Shown here: one piece after another, positions 31,949 through 42,457 of the stretch
Numbering within the stretch: position 1 is the stretch's first letter
Layout: each line of letters opens with the position of its first letter
Origin: Eutreptiella sp. 'Long Island Sound 2002'
Lineage: Eukaryota > Euglenozoa > Euglenophyceae > Eutreptiales > Eutreptiaceae
Length of the DNA stretch: 64,000 bases
NCBI GenBank assembly: GCA_964036045.1
Contig: OZ038382.1
Span: 73,518,687 to 73,582,686, forward strand
Direction of reading: 5' to 3'
Notes under the pieces: generated by a model
Database searches by the model: none
Told to the model about the DNA's origin: nothing
The model's input: the letters and a program-made list of their open reading frames with translations, nothing else
Position numbers and translations under genes: made by a program

Positions 31949-32560
31949 ATGTGCAAGGGTGTGTTTCTTTATTTGTACCCTTGGTTTTGTGAATGGGGCA
32001 GTGTGGTGACACGTTACCGGGGTAACACCCCAGGGGTTACATGGGCGGTAACACACAGGTATTCACCCCCGGGGGATGGCAACACGTTACCCGGGTAACA
32101 CCCCAGGGGTTACATGGGCGGTAACACACAGGTATTCACCTCTGGGGGTATGGCAACACGTTACCCGGGTAACACCCCAACGGTTACATGCGTGGTAACA
32201 TCGTTCAGCCATGATCCTCTGTTGTTCTCAGGCCCAAAAGTGAGTGGCGGAGACTCTGGATCGTGGACGTGATTGCGAGGAAGGCATGGACTTCACGGAC
32301 TGATGCATCGGCGACGTCGGATGGGGTCTTTTTATTTTGATCAGGCCTGTTGTGGCCTCTATGTTCTTATTATGTCAGTGGTGAATGTTACCACCCTTGT
32401 ATCCCAGTTGCCAGTTACCCAGTTACCAGGGGTGTTACCCCGACGTCCTCATTCTTTCCTTCTAGCTTTGCCTCAGGGTTCAGGGGTAATTTGTGAACGA
32501 TGTGCACGTGTGCAAGGGGGGGGGGGTGTTTTCCTGTCCACCCATTTTCCCACAGCCACC
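31949..32560 (+). repeat. Spacer with GGTAACA repeats upstream of the piggyBac transposase
   Basis: Three units of about 75 bp (32008-32205) contain GGGTAACACCCCA, GGTTACATG and GCGGTAACA. A further TTACCCAGTTACCAGGGGTG cluster lies at 32390-32440, followed by a G run (32516-32526). The transposase start follows a CCACAGCCACC stretch. Confidence 0.65.
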
Positions 32561-33943
32561 ATGCCCATCCGACCCAGCCGGCGTCCATTGCGGAGAGCAA
32601 TGGTGTTCGAACGAAGGGGACTACCCCCCAAGCATGTGAGAGGGGCCCTATCAGCAGCTACCCTTGGGGGACATCCCAAAAAGAAGTATGCCACCATTAC
32701 CGAGGCCATGGATGACATGTTTAAACCAATCCTGCGGTGCCTGAGTGAGGCGTTGGAAAAAAATGGAGCCAGCGAATTGATACCCAAGCTCACCAACTAC
32801 ATCCTATTCAGGGTTATGCTGGGGATGTGGCGACCAAGACGAGTCGATGATGTATGGCATCCCACAGCTTTGTGTGCACACAAAGGCATGGCCTCCCTAT
32901 TAACCAGGGAGGAGTATTATAAAATACACCGCCTGTCCAATTGTGGTACTGCAGAGCTCCTTGAGGCTATTAATGCCCATTGGTCCAGCCTGTGGGTATG
33001 GGGGTGGGCTGCCGCAGGGGATGAATCCATTGTCCCCCACAAGGGGAAAAGGGCTGGACCCATGCGGCAGTTCATCCCCAGAAAACCGCATAGCACAGGC
33101 ATTAAATTGTATGTCCTGGGTGACTCAGTGCACCCTTTTATAACTGATATTTTTTTGTATGCAGGCAAAAGGGTCAGGGTCTTCCGGGATCACCCCCAGG
33201 TGGCTGGCCCTCGGACTGCCCGGGAGATGGTACACCGATGGGCTGACCTACTCCCTACTCGCACTGCAATTGTGTGCGACTCATACTTTGGAAGCCACCA
33301 AGTGGCAAACCAAATGGCACAGCGTCAGCAACCCTTCTTGTTCCTATGCAAAAGGGATCAGGAAGGGGTTTCCCTGGCTGGGGATAGTATGCGACCCTCC
33401 ATTGCAGCAGAAACGTATGTCAAAGGAGGCAAGTATAGCCTCCATGTCTACAAAAACCCAAAAGTGGGTAGCAAACCACCACGTGTGGTTCCATTTCTGT
33501 CAAACTGTGTGTTCGACAATGAGTGGGTGCGCCACAGAGGTGGTTATGAGCTCCCACCTGTTGTGGCTGCATACAGGCAGCTAGCCAACGGTGTTGACAG
33601 TGCCAATCAAATGGCACTAGAACACCGTGAGACAGGCAGATTCAAGAGTTGGACCCGTGCCTTGAAGGCTTTCTTGTTCAGGTACGCGATTGTAAATACC
33701 TTTACAGTCTGCCGACTCCAAGGTTTGATACCCAAAAAGAAATCCCTTTGGGACTTCCAATGGGATATTTTGGAAAAGTTTGTCTCCCCTGGGCACGCTG
33801 TGCACACGCCGGTGCTTGTAGATACCCGAGGCACTTGCAAAGTATGCAAGGGGCGCACTTGGTTCAAGTGTGCTCATTGCGATGTGCATTTGCACTCCTA
33901 CAGTGGTTGTTTCCAGAAGTGGCATTCAGAACTGAAAGTTTGA
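32561..33943 (+). CDS. piggyBac-family transposase, apparently intact
   Basis: ATG 32561 (MPIRPSRRPLRR) was chosen for its context; the frame stays open upstream. Of about 460 residues, the DDE_Tnp_1_7-type core shows D154 in AAGDESIVPHKGK, the RQFIPRKPHSTGIKLYV block, D240 in IVCDSYFGS and D346 in NGVDSANQM: the three aspartates of piggyBac enzymes, which cut and paste at TTAA without leaving footprints. The C-terminus has a cysteine/histidine cross-brace (CKVCKG, CAHCDVHLHSYSGC, KWH) of the kind that binds the element ends. No frameshift or stop is seen. It probably moves the GGTAACA element. Confidence 0.9.
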   Translation: MPIRPSRRPLRRAMVFERRGLPPKHVRGALSAATLGGHPKKKYATITEAMDDMFKPILRCLSEALEKNGASELIPKLTNYILFRVMLGMWRPRRVDDVWHPTALCAHKGMASLLTREEYYKIHRLSNCGTAELLEAINAHWSSLWVWGWAAAGDESIVPHKGKRAGPMRQFIPRKPHSTGIKLYVLGDSVHPFITDIFLYAGKRVRVFRDHPQVAGPRTAREMVHRWADLLPTRTAIVCDSYFGSHQVANQMAQRQQPFLFLCKRDQEGVSLAGDSMRPSIAAETYVKGGKYSLHVYKNPKVGSKPPRVVPFLSNCVFDNEWVRHRGGYELPPVVAAYRQLANGVDSANQMALEHRETGRFKSWTRALKAFLFRYAIVNTFTVCRLQGLIPKKKSLWDFQWDILEKFVSPGHAVHTPVLVDTRGTCKVCKGRTWFKCAHCDVHLHSYSGCFQKWHSELKV

Positions 33944-34391
33944 ACTCAGAAGAAAAAGCAGTCCTACGGCGCAGTGATACTTCTTGCAGGGCAGGGAGGG
34001 AAGGGACTATGTGTGCATGACGTTGTGCCCAGCCACCATGGGGTAACTAAAACAAAGTGTGATGAAGGGGTTACATGAAAGGTAACACAGGGGGTAACTA
34101 ATAGAGACAAAGTGGGATTGGAAGGGGGCATGGTTACCCGGGTAACACCCCAAGGGTTACAGCGGTGGTAACAAAAACAATTAACAACCAGAGCGCTCGG
34201 GTAACACATACATGTTACCGGTAACATAGGAAGTCCCTCAGGTAACACATTGGTAACACCGTCGGTAACATGTGTTACCCAGGTAACAAGCATGTTACCC
34301 CGTTCGAAAAATAAAAAAGGTCAAATATCTTCACCTGTTTTCTGGGGCAGAAATGGGTTACCCAGACCACATGGATCCCTGAGTACTAACC
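33944..34391 (+). repeat. piggyBac right region with GGTAACA words
   Basis: At least fourteen GGTAACA/TGTTACC words lie between 34040 and 34300. The closest-spaced run (34198-34295) alternates both orientations. The inverted terminal motif follows at 34390. Confidence 0.7.
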
Positions 34392-35084
34392 CTAGATAAA
34401 GGAATATGCATCTACCAACTCCTGACAATGGCGCAATGACTCTGCGGGCTCCTCTGTGTCATCCCCCTCCCCATACCCTTTCCACCGAACTACATAATGC
34501 ACCACCCCATCCCGCATCGCTTTCCCAACAATGGCCTCTACCTCTGCCTCATCCTCCCCTTCACTCTCTTCTTCCCCGCGGCGCTTGTGAGGGACAACCT
34601 TATCTACTCCCCGGTAGGCTTTGGCCCTTTTGGCCCTTTTGGGAGGGGGCTTTTGGGAGAGTTTGCGTTTGTCATGGATGGACCGTCCATGCACCACTCG
34701 CATGTGTCGCTTCAAAGTGGCGTGTTTGAGGGTCTTCCAACACGGACACACAGGGCGGACAAACACACTTTCTCCTTTCGCAAGTGGGATACCCTCGGGG
34801 AGCTCGCGACATGCATCAATGGACTCCAAATACGTAGGGAAATGACCTTCCAAACCCGCACTCCCCTCCAAGGGGTCCAAAAACTTGGGAACCTTTGGCA
34901 AAGGGTCGGGGGTGACGTCCCTCCACTTTTGGCGGACCGGATTTAATGAAGACCAACCCGGGACATTGCTTACAAGTGGTAGGGAGGCCATACCAAGATG
35001 CCACAGTAATCCAACGCAAATCGGAATCCAACAAAAACACAAGGCAGAGTGGAAGGCTTCTACGAAGTCTACAACCAAAACCAA
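34392..35084 (-). CDS. Zinc-finger and chromodomain protein
   Basis: The frame has about 230 codons. Its first 40 or so may be intronic; coding character is clear from a VPGWSSLNPVRQKW segment. Next comes a C-x-C-x11-H-x4-H finger (VCPCWKTLKHATLKRHMRVVH), then a basic region (KPPPKRAKRAKAYRG) typical of nuclear import. The C-terminus is a chromodomain: EVEAIVGKAMRDGVVHYVVR, WKGYGEGDDTEEP and LRHCQELVD. Chromodomains bind methyl-lysine on histones. The last residues AYSFI and the stop lie in the 19-bp repeat that borders the piggyBac element, so the gene either belongs to that element or was truncated by it. Confidence 0.7.
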   Translation of the reverse strand: MVLVVDFVEAFHSALCFCWIPICVGLLWHLGMASLPLVSNVPGWSSLNPVRQKWRDVTPDPLPKVPKFLDPLEGSAGLEGHFPTYLESIDACRELPEGIPLAKGESVFVRPVCPCWKTLKHATLKRHMRVVHGRSIHDKRKLSQKPPPKRAKRAKAYRGVDKVVPHKRRGEEESEGEDEAEVEAIVGKAMRDGVVHYVVRWKGYGEGDDTEEPAESLRHCQELVDAYSFI

Positions 35085-35774
35085 AGCAAGGGTGTGCGTT
35101 CATACACGCAATCAACACCAGTGCACTTCACAACAAATCAAGGCAAATCATGCAACTTGAGACAATTGTGCATTGTGTGGCACTCGCATGGTGAATGCTA
35201 TTGAGCTCACAATGCAGCATGCGGATGACATAATATAATTGAACGATTCTTGAACGTATGTGCATCACAATGAATTTTCACATGCAAAGCGAAAGAGCAA
35301 GTGCTTGGTGAGACCAAAGAACATGCATGCATACACATGACACGTGCTTCTATGTGAACCACCGGACAAAAACCATTGGACCATGTTCGTGTCACACTTT
35401 TTGGAATGCAATTGAACCACTGTTGAGCTTTGCCTGTGCGTTTCGTGCAAGAATCATCCTCTACAAGGCATTTGCCGCAGAATCATACAATTGTGGCACT
35501 CGCATTGATTATGTTGCAGAGCATCCACCCATTCGTACCTTAACAACGATGCGCCTACCTCAGCTGCCTCCTAGTCCACTCCTCATCCACTCGGGCTCCT
35601 CCGGCTTCAAGGGACTCGTGATCCCCCATACACTTAGGCGTGGCAAATGCCGAAACAAATGCGCCCATTAACGTGTGCCAATCCCTTTTTACGGTGTTGG
35701 CGGAGGCATCACACCATGGTTTAGCCAGATCAGAATTCCGGGCCTTGTATCATCCACCGGAGTCACCCTTGTTT
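35085..35774. other. Sequence between the chromodomain gene and B
   Basis: Nothing definite is recognised. Base composition is near neutral, open frames are short, and CATGCATGCATACACATG-type words occur at 35322-35341. The last bases (CACCCTTGTTT) do not match the other flank of B, so B shows no target duplication. Confidence 0.4.
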
Positions 35775-36160
35775 TGGGATGCAGCGTTCTAGGGCGTGGT
35801 GCGGAACCCCCCCAATTTTGGGTGTTGTTAATATGGTTGGAACCCGGAATTTCACATGTTACATGGGTGCACTATGATGCAACAATGTGCCTTCCATGTT
35901 TCGTTTGCTCGATATTGCCCGTTTTGCACTTTTTGCGATTTGATCTTTGTGTGCTCTAACTAGTTATCGCGGGGTTAGAACGGGGTTAGAGCACTAGTTA
36001 TCGCGTGGGTTATCGCGCGATAACCTAGTTATCGCGGGGGTTATCGCGGGGGTTATCGCGCGATAACCTAGTTATCGCGTGGGTTATCGCGTGGGTATCG
36101 CGCTTCATTTTATGTTTCCCCTTTTCGCTTTAGCTCTCAAAGCTTTCATATTCTTTGATA

Positions 36161-36526
36161 ATGGCCCTTGCTGCTGCCCACGCTTGGTGCGAGCACCATC
36201 AAAAGCTCCTTGGGGTCCGTCGCCTTGGCGGTCCTGAGGGGTTTACGATGGGTGATGCCAATGTGAGGCGCCCTGTGGCGACCCGCTTTGAACATGGTGT
36301 GGACTTTGGACTCCTTGAGGTGGAGGTGGCCCAGCTTAGGGTGGAGGTGGAGGGGCAGCGGAGGAGGGGGGATGACCTTGGGCAGCGCTTGGGGGTGGCT
36401 GAGGCGCAGGTGCGCAGCCTCACCTCCACCCTCTGTGCCTCCTTCGGGGCGTAGCAGGCCCAGCAGGGGCTGGCGCCGCAAGGGTTGCAGAGTCAGGGTA
36501 GCGGGAGTAGGAGTGGGAGCCAATGA
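36161..36526 (+). pseudogene. Fusion of the A oxygenase N-terminus with the A coiled coil
   Basis: The first 50 or so residues (MALAAAHAWCEHH to FEHGVDFGLL) are those of the first A oxygenase. They are joined in frame, at 36315, to the coiled coil EVEVAQLRVEVEGQRRRG. A TAG at 36452 stands where A has CAG (GGGGCGCAGCAG). After it the frame continues QAQQGLAPQG to GSRSGSQ and TGA CTA. The fused protein would keep the oligomerising part but lack the first oxygenase. Confidence 0.7.
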
Positions 36527-36529
36527 CTA

Positions 36530-37161
36530 GTGGATTTGCTCAAGGGGTTGCCCAAGGGCATTTTTTGTGGGGAGGAGCGATATGGGGCCCAAGTGGACAT
36601 GTGCCACTTCGGCCTCGTGGGAAGTGGAAACCCCAACCCCTCTAATTTTAGGGCGACCCACATGGCCGCTGCTACCCTCAGGCCTGCCCTCACCCCCTTG
36701 GTAGCAGACCTCAATGGGTATTGCACCTCCAATGCTCCACCATGGTTCACATGGTGTAGCATCCAAATTGTTCGCCCCCAAGGGACGGACACCATGGGCC
36801 TCCACTCCCATTTGCGGGATGGGGCGCCCATGGCGCTTATTGTGTGTGTGGGGTCTTTCACGGGGGGTGAGTTTTGGGTGGAGAGTGGTGGCCTGCTGAA
36901 TCCCTCCTTGAGGGAAAAAAAGCGGCACACCCGTGTGTGCAAGGGTAGGGCGGTGGAGGGTTGGGCATGCACCGCCACCCCCCAAGCCCCGGTGTTGTTC
37001 AACACCAGGGCACTACACGCTCCATTGCCATGGGAGGGCGAGCGATGGAGCGTGATTTTTTATAGTGCGGGGGGGGTTCTGCACTGCACGCCTGTGTGGC
37101 GGCAGCAGCTGCTGTCCATGGGTTTTAGGGTGCCCAATGCTTCCTCTAACCCCTCCAGCTA
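36530..37161 (+). CDS. Second 2OG/Fe(II) oxygenase domain, B copy
   Basis: About 210 residues, in frame after the TGA at 36524. The marks are as in A: SHLRD, FTGGEFWVE, RALHAPLPWEGERWSVIFY. Here the G run after FYSAGG has eight bases, and the frame continues HCTPVWRQQLLSMGFRVPN. A similar EDLVLLRSLGFQL end can be read near 48350-48420 for the E oxygenase, which supports this as the true C-terminus. If UGA were not read through, translation would need a GTG or a later start. Confidence 0.7.
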
Positions 37162-37632
37162 GTGTTATTTGTGATTCGATTATTGTTCACTATTTCTATT
37201 ACTGTACTCTGTGGACTCTGAGGAGGGGCAACTAGCCCGGAACATGTCCATTTGACTGATTTGAATTTGTGATTGTGGCGCCATGTACCCTGTGCCTGCA
37301 CATTGTTGACATCTCCAAGGTTTCCTGGGTGCAAAATCAACGTTTGTGAAGGTTTTAGGGAGCCCAACGCTTGCTCTAACACCACCAGTTAGTGCGCACT
37401 AACCCCTGCTCTAACTAGTTATCGCGGGGGTTATCGCGCTCTAACTGGGTGCTCTAACTAGTTATCGCGGGGGGTTATCGCGCTCTAACTAGTTATCGCG
37501 GGGGGTTATCGCGGGGGTTATCGCGCGATAACCTAGTTATCGCGGGGGTTATCGCGTGGGTTATCGCGTGTGTTTTTTGGGCCCTTGCTTCAAAACCCTC
37601 CCTCATTTCGCGCCCAGGTCCTCTTATTCTTC
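37162..37632. repeat. B spacer between oxygenase and transposase
   Basis: This is the inverted copy of 5216-5690. TTATCGCG and GCTCTAACTAGTTATCGCG words fill 37395-37568. No gene is present. Confidence 0.6.
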
Positions 37633-39291
37633 ATGGACAATGCTGTCAATGAGGCCCTGCGGGCTCTCAACACAGCCAACCTGCGGCGGTACACCGATCT
37701 GCAATGCCCCAAGGCCCGGCGGCGGCGTTTGAAGGCGGTTCAGCGGCTGGTGCGAGTTCTATTGGGTGACCGAGACGTCGTGTGTGGCACCAACACCAAA
37801 GGCGAAGTTTGTTTAAGTGGTGGGGCGTGCACTGCCCTGTCTGGCCCACTTGGCGGCCATCTTGCATTAACAGCTCAGGAGCATGAGGCCCTGAGCATGC
37901 TACGCATGGCATGCAGCATGCATCTCTCCCAACGGGCCCTTTTGCGAATGCCCCGCCGTTGCACACAACGGGACCTAAGGACCGTTCGGCAACGGATCAT
38001 GCCCTACTTTCCCCAAACAACCATTGTAAAGTCTACCACAGGCCGCAATAGGGCAGCTGCCCATGTGCCTTTGCAATCAATTGTGCAAAATGCAATATCT
38101 ATGGCCCGAGTTATTGGGAAACCCCCCCCTAGTGGCGTTGCCATTATTGTTATTTCAGTTGATGCGACTTCCTTGTGGAAGGCATCCTCTACCCGTGCGG
38201 ATGTATGGGTTAATGTATGGGGGGGGGCAAAATATGCTTCGAAGGTGAAGCTATGGGCCTCATGGTTTTGCATGGATGGCGGGGATGAACAGGCTTTTTT
38301 GAGAAGCCTGGACATCTCCGCCAACCTCAACCAAGAGGTGAGGGATGTGGAAGAGGACGTTGTCCTCTTTCAAAACCAATTTTTGACTTGCACTGTCATT
38401 TTGACAGGGGATGGGAAGGGGATGCAAGCAATGGGGGGGGCTGGGTCTAAGTGTTGGTTGTGCAAAGACCCCAATGGGATTGTTGAGCAAAGGGGGGTGG
38501 AGTCCACCTCAAGATGGGGGTCATTCTTGAGAAGTGTGACCCCTGATAGGCGGCCGGGGGACTACCAACATGCAGCATGCCGCATCCTAAACGGCATTGC
38601 AAAGCGCATTGAGACCACCCTTCAGGCCCTCCCCCCTGGTACCCCTGGTAAGGCCCAAGCTCTTGCAGCTTTGCAGGCCTTCAAACAAGCCCTCAAGGAT
38701 GAGACCTCAGGCATCCCTCTTAGGGAACGCCTCCCTTCGGCCTCGAGGGCCACAGAAAAAGATTTCGATCTAACCAGCACCAAAGTTTTCCTAACCCCCC
38801 CCCCCTTCCAAAGGCAATTTGTGGAATGCCTCAAAGAGCATGTCCCCACAGTGAGGACCCCTGGGGGACCTATGTTATGGGTTGTTGTGCATGTCATGGT
38901 GAAATGCATTGAGGGTTTGTATGAGCTTTGGAGGGTGAGGGAGTTGTACACTCTAACCCAAGTGGAACGCCACCGTGCGTTGACCACAAAATTTTCAAAA
39001 GCGTGGGGAGACTCAGGTTGGTCCCCCACCAGGTGGATCCATTGGTGCTTGGCACATTCCACCTTTTTTGCCGAGAAATGGAGGAACATTTTTCAGTTTT
39101 CCTCCATCCCAACGGAGTATCGGCATGGGCCTTACAAGAGGAGGCTCAAAAATTGTTTTAAGGGTTGGTCCTTGGTGAGGCCAAGTATGTCCCTCCGCCA
39201 CATGCACCATTGCATGTCCATGAACGCCCTGGAGCAAGGGCTTTTGGGGCTGGAGGCAGCCAAGGCCTCGGACATTGATGACTTTGTATGA
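37633..39291 (+). CDS. A-family transposase, B copy, intact
   Basis: The frame, start and catalytic landmarks are the same as in the copy at 3557-5215 (D177, D260, C274/C277, E495). Differences are five residues: E/Q after HLS, L/I in the strand before the first D, PS/TP in the KVFL loop and L/F in the TTK.SKAW segment. None touches a catalytic residue. Both copies could therefore be active. Being beside its own ends in a short element, B could mobilise itself, A and the MITE C. Confidence 0.75.
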   Translation: MDNAVNEALRALNTANLRRYTDLQCPKARRRRLKAVQRLVRVLLGDRDVVCGTNTKGEVCLSGGACTALSGPLGGHLALTAQEHEALSMLRMACSMHLSQRALLRMPRRCTQRDLRTVRQRIMPYFPQTTIVKSTTGRNRAAAHVPLQSIVQNAISMARVIGKPPPSGVAIIVISVDATSLWKASSTRADVWVNVWGGAKYASKVKLWASWFCMDGGDEQAFLRSLDISANLNQEVRDVEEDVVLFQNQFLTCTVILTGDGKGMQAMGGAGSKCWLCKDPNGIVEQRGVESTSRWGSFLRSVTPDRRPGDYQHAACRILNGIAKRIETTLQALPPGTPGKAQALAALQAFKQALKDETSGIPLRERLPSASRATEKDFDLTSTKVFLTPPPFQRQFVECLKEHVPTVRTPGGPMLWVVVHVMVKCIEGLYELWRVRELYTLTQVERHRALTTKFSKAWGDSGWSPTRWIHWCLAHSTFFAEKWRNIFQFSSIPTEYRHGPYKRRLKNCFKGWSLVRPSMSLRHMHHCMSMNALEQGLLGLEAAKASDIDDFV

Positions 39292-41289
39292 AAAAAGACC
39301 ATACATGCTTTGTGCCAAGTGTTTTCTGTTGTTTGTCCTAGTGAGGGATGGAGCAGGGGTGCGCGATAACTACCCGCGATAACTACGCGATAACTGAGTT
39401 ATCGCGCGATAACTAGCGCGATAACTAGTTAGAGCAGGGTGCTCTAACTGCGTTCTAACTCTGTTCTAACTGTGCTCTAACTCTTTGACCCCCCCCCCAA
39501 AAACCACCCCTACAATGAGGGTTATGTGGGGAAAGAAAGGGGATGGGGGGTTTTTGAGGGTGCTGAATCCATTTTTTTAGGTGGTTTGCCCCAAAATTAA
39601 GGGTAGGTGGGTGTTCCAGAAATTGCGTTCTAACTAGGGGTTCCGCACCACGCCCTAGAACGCTGCATCCCAACACTTACGTTTGTATTGCAAGTCTGAT
39701 CTAGTGTTGGCGAAAATCGAACATACTCCATGTTTCAAATTTATGCTTTTGTTAAGCTGTTGAGCCTCTGCTGTGCACGCTTGCATTGTGTTGATAACAT
39801 TTGAAGTGCGTAGTCATACCACGCCACTTCCAATTATATATCGCGATTTCAAGGGTTCCGGCGCTTGAAAACAACATAGCGCGCGCGATAGTGGTCATTG
39901 CGCGCACTAAATAGCATGTAGCGCGCGCTAAAACACAAATAGCGCGCGCTACCACAGTTCATCATCCGCAAAATATGCCCGAACGTCGTCAGCCAATTTT
40001 TGTGCATTGCACAGGTTGCTTCTGGAGGTCCCATTCCACCTTGGTACTTCAAAGTACAGGAACAGACGCTCATTAACCTGCCTGAACATCTTAATGCGGC
40101 GCGACACCAGGGTTCCTGCCCCCCCACCTCTATCACAAAAGGAGGACCAAATGTCCTTCAGCACCCTGTTGCTCCCATCCAAAAGATCCCCCGAAAACAT
40201 TCCTAGGCCATAGGGCCTTATGGCCTGAATAGTGACTGTAGCATCTTGCAACATCCAGTTAATATAAGGTGATCTTATTGCTGGACAAACCCACCTCTGG
40301 AAAGCCTGGGCAACCTCTGGAGCCTGCAATGCACCCTCTTCAAACATTGTGCCATACATGTCCCCCAGTAGTATGTACATGGCAACCACTGCTGTGTGCA
40401 TCCTCATGTCACCCCCAAGGAGGGGGGCCAGGTCCTCCCAAACCTTTAGAAGGCACCAAGTCTCTTCCCCATCTGGCTCTGCCGTCCCCTGTAGTGCAAT
40501 GTGACAACCAGACCTGGAGGGTGGAAGCAATGGAATCAAAGGAAAATATATAGTCAAAAAAGTGCTGCACGGGCCACTGCGAAAAGACTGTGACCCCATC
40601 TGTGTGCACGGCAACCTGTAAATGCTGCCTACTTGCAAGCTGGTTCCATTCTGTGGCGAAACTAGCATAGGACGGGAGAGAAAAAAGGTGTGTGGGGACC
40701 TTACTTCTCGTCCAAGTAATCAAATCTTTGTACGTGAGGAAAATAGCGCGCGCAACATGAGGACGTAGCGCGCGCAGAAGTCAACGAAGCGCGTGCTATG
40801 AGCGGAAGTGCGCGCAATGTCACATGCAAAGCGCGCGCAATAATACCTTCTTCTTGGAATCTTCAGGAGCAGGACCAAGTCCACCACCGACAGGGGTGTG
40901 ACGGCGTTGGCAGCCTCGGTCCTGCGACGCTTCTTCTCTGCTTCAGACACGGGGACCCTTTTTTCCAACTTGGCCCACAAAGACCGTTGCACGGCAGACC
41001 CTGAGCAAAAAAACTCAACTAGGTACGTCCGCCAAAAGGTCCTCGTTCTTCCACAGGGACCACCCATAGTGGGGGCCCAAAATGCTGGCAATCTTTCCTG
41101 ACATTGACAGCGTCACATGCGGTGCCGGAAGCATCTGAAACTTTAGAAAAATAGGCGTTTTTGCCCTGCTTATTAGGACATGGGGTTACAAACCAAAGAC
41201 CCCGAGCCATAGCGCGCGCTATGCTGCGCGCTATAGTTTTGTAGTGCGCACTGAGCCATCGCGCGGCAATACCCTGTAGCGCGCACGCA
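39292..41289 (-). pseudogene. F1 left part, mirror copy, with its broken transposase
   Basis: After the B right end (39672) this is the inverted copy of 1554-3173. The transposase remnant (41102-39949) has the same internal deletion and the same four extra bases as the left copy, so both mutations predate the duplication. The intron with GCGCGC words is at about 40740-40852. The F terminus CCCTGCGTGCGCGC lies at 41292 in reverse. Confidence 0.75.
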
Positions 41290-42365
41290 GGGTCTTATTA
41301 GCAGGTTTTGCTGTGCCGTGATGGGCCGGTACCCCACGACCCTCGCGGTCGAGTTGAAGCTTTCTCAAGTCACCCTTGAGGCCTTCAACAAGACCCTGAA
41401 GCTGTGCACTGCTGCAGCGTCAAAAGAGTTCGTCAACGTTCTCGAGCTGCAGGAGAAGCCGCCTAAGGGTCTCGACCCGGAGGAGCAGTGGCTGTGGGTG
41501 GATCCAGTCAAAAAAAGTGGCTAGACGCACCGCACGGCCACTGACGCCGTCGTGCGGTACCAGACGGTGAAGGTGCAGACGTGGGATGCGGTAGCTCCCA
41601 CGGAGTTCTCCACCAACCGTCGCCTGCGCACCCACATCCCCGACATCACCCACCCCACCCTCTACAGCACCGACGCCCCGTTCACCATGCTTGGCATGGG
41701 TTGCCCCCACCCCTCCTTCCACAACTCCTACCCCGTTGCCGCCCACGACATCCCCAACCCCCCCATCGTCACGGAGGAGGGTTTTGCCGCGGCGGGCTAC
41801 CGCCAGTATGACCGCATCATCCCCGAGGATGTGTGGGCCAGACTGGCGGAGCTCGCCACGGTGGAACTCAACCCGTCGATGCTCAAGGAGGTGGACCTCC
41901 AGGCCCCCGGGGAAGGTGGGGGGCGCTATATATCAGACGACGGTCTCCAGCGCCCCCCATCGGCTCCCGGACGACCTCTGTCAGGCAGTTCTGGCCCTGC
42001 TGGGGTTCTCCCTCCCACCGCCGGAGGGACTTGAGGCCTTGTGCCCCAAGATCATCGAGCGGTGGGAGGCAGAACCCTGGAAGGGTTTCCAGACCCCCCA
42101 CCGCGATTTTGCACTGTCAGTGAAACAGTCAGTGCAGTGCATGGTACGTCATTTTCATCCCCCTCACCACCTCCCCCCCGTCCAAGTCGCTGCAGGTGTG
42201 CCCGGGCACGCAGGGGGGCTATCACGCTGCGAATCGGTGGGATATTCCATTGTCTACAGAGGGGACGTTTCTCTCCGGAAGCGCTCCGCGCGGCACAATA
42301 CGTGCTGCGCGTGTTGCTTCATAACGCGCAGCACGCGCAGCACGTGCAGAACGCAAACATGTACC
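41290..42365 (+). pseudogene. H-element dioxygenase-like gene, 3' part, mirror copy
   Basis: This inverted copy of 481-1553 shares the early TGA after the VDPVKKSG motif. Its 5' partner is missing on this side: the frame begins directly at the F terminus. It is a dead fragment. Confidence 0.6.
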
Positions 42366-42457
42366 TGACATCGGGGGAGGGGTCGAGGGAGGCTGCCCAG
42401 CCCACGATGTCATCTACCCCCAGTGCCCCCGACTCGTACGTCGCCTCCTCCAATTGA

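Larger units (their letters stand above)
30425..34408 (+). mobile_element. piggyBac-type element with GGTAACA repeats
   Basis: CATATTCCTTTATCTAGGG at 30425 recurs inverted at 34390-34408 and brackets the piggyBac transposase, a second open gene and all the dense GGTAACA/TGTTACC repeats. No TTAA is seen at either border and the 2-bp flanks do not match, so the exact limits are uncertain. The right repeat also supplies the last codons and stop of the chromodomain gene. Confidence 0.65.
35775..39672 (+). mobile_element. B: internally deleted copy of A in inverted orientation
   Basis: Both A termini are present. Compared with A, everything between about 6530 and 16760 is missing (which includes the D1 insertion site), so the element is 3.9 kb. 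It keeps an intact transposase and the second oxygenase. The right flank equals the left flank of A in F1 (AACACTTACG), because it is part of the inverted duplication; the left flank is unrelated. That combination suggests recombination between two A copies rather than a simple insertion. Confidence 0.85.
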
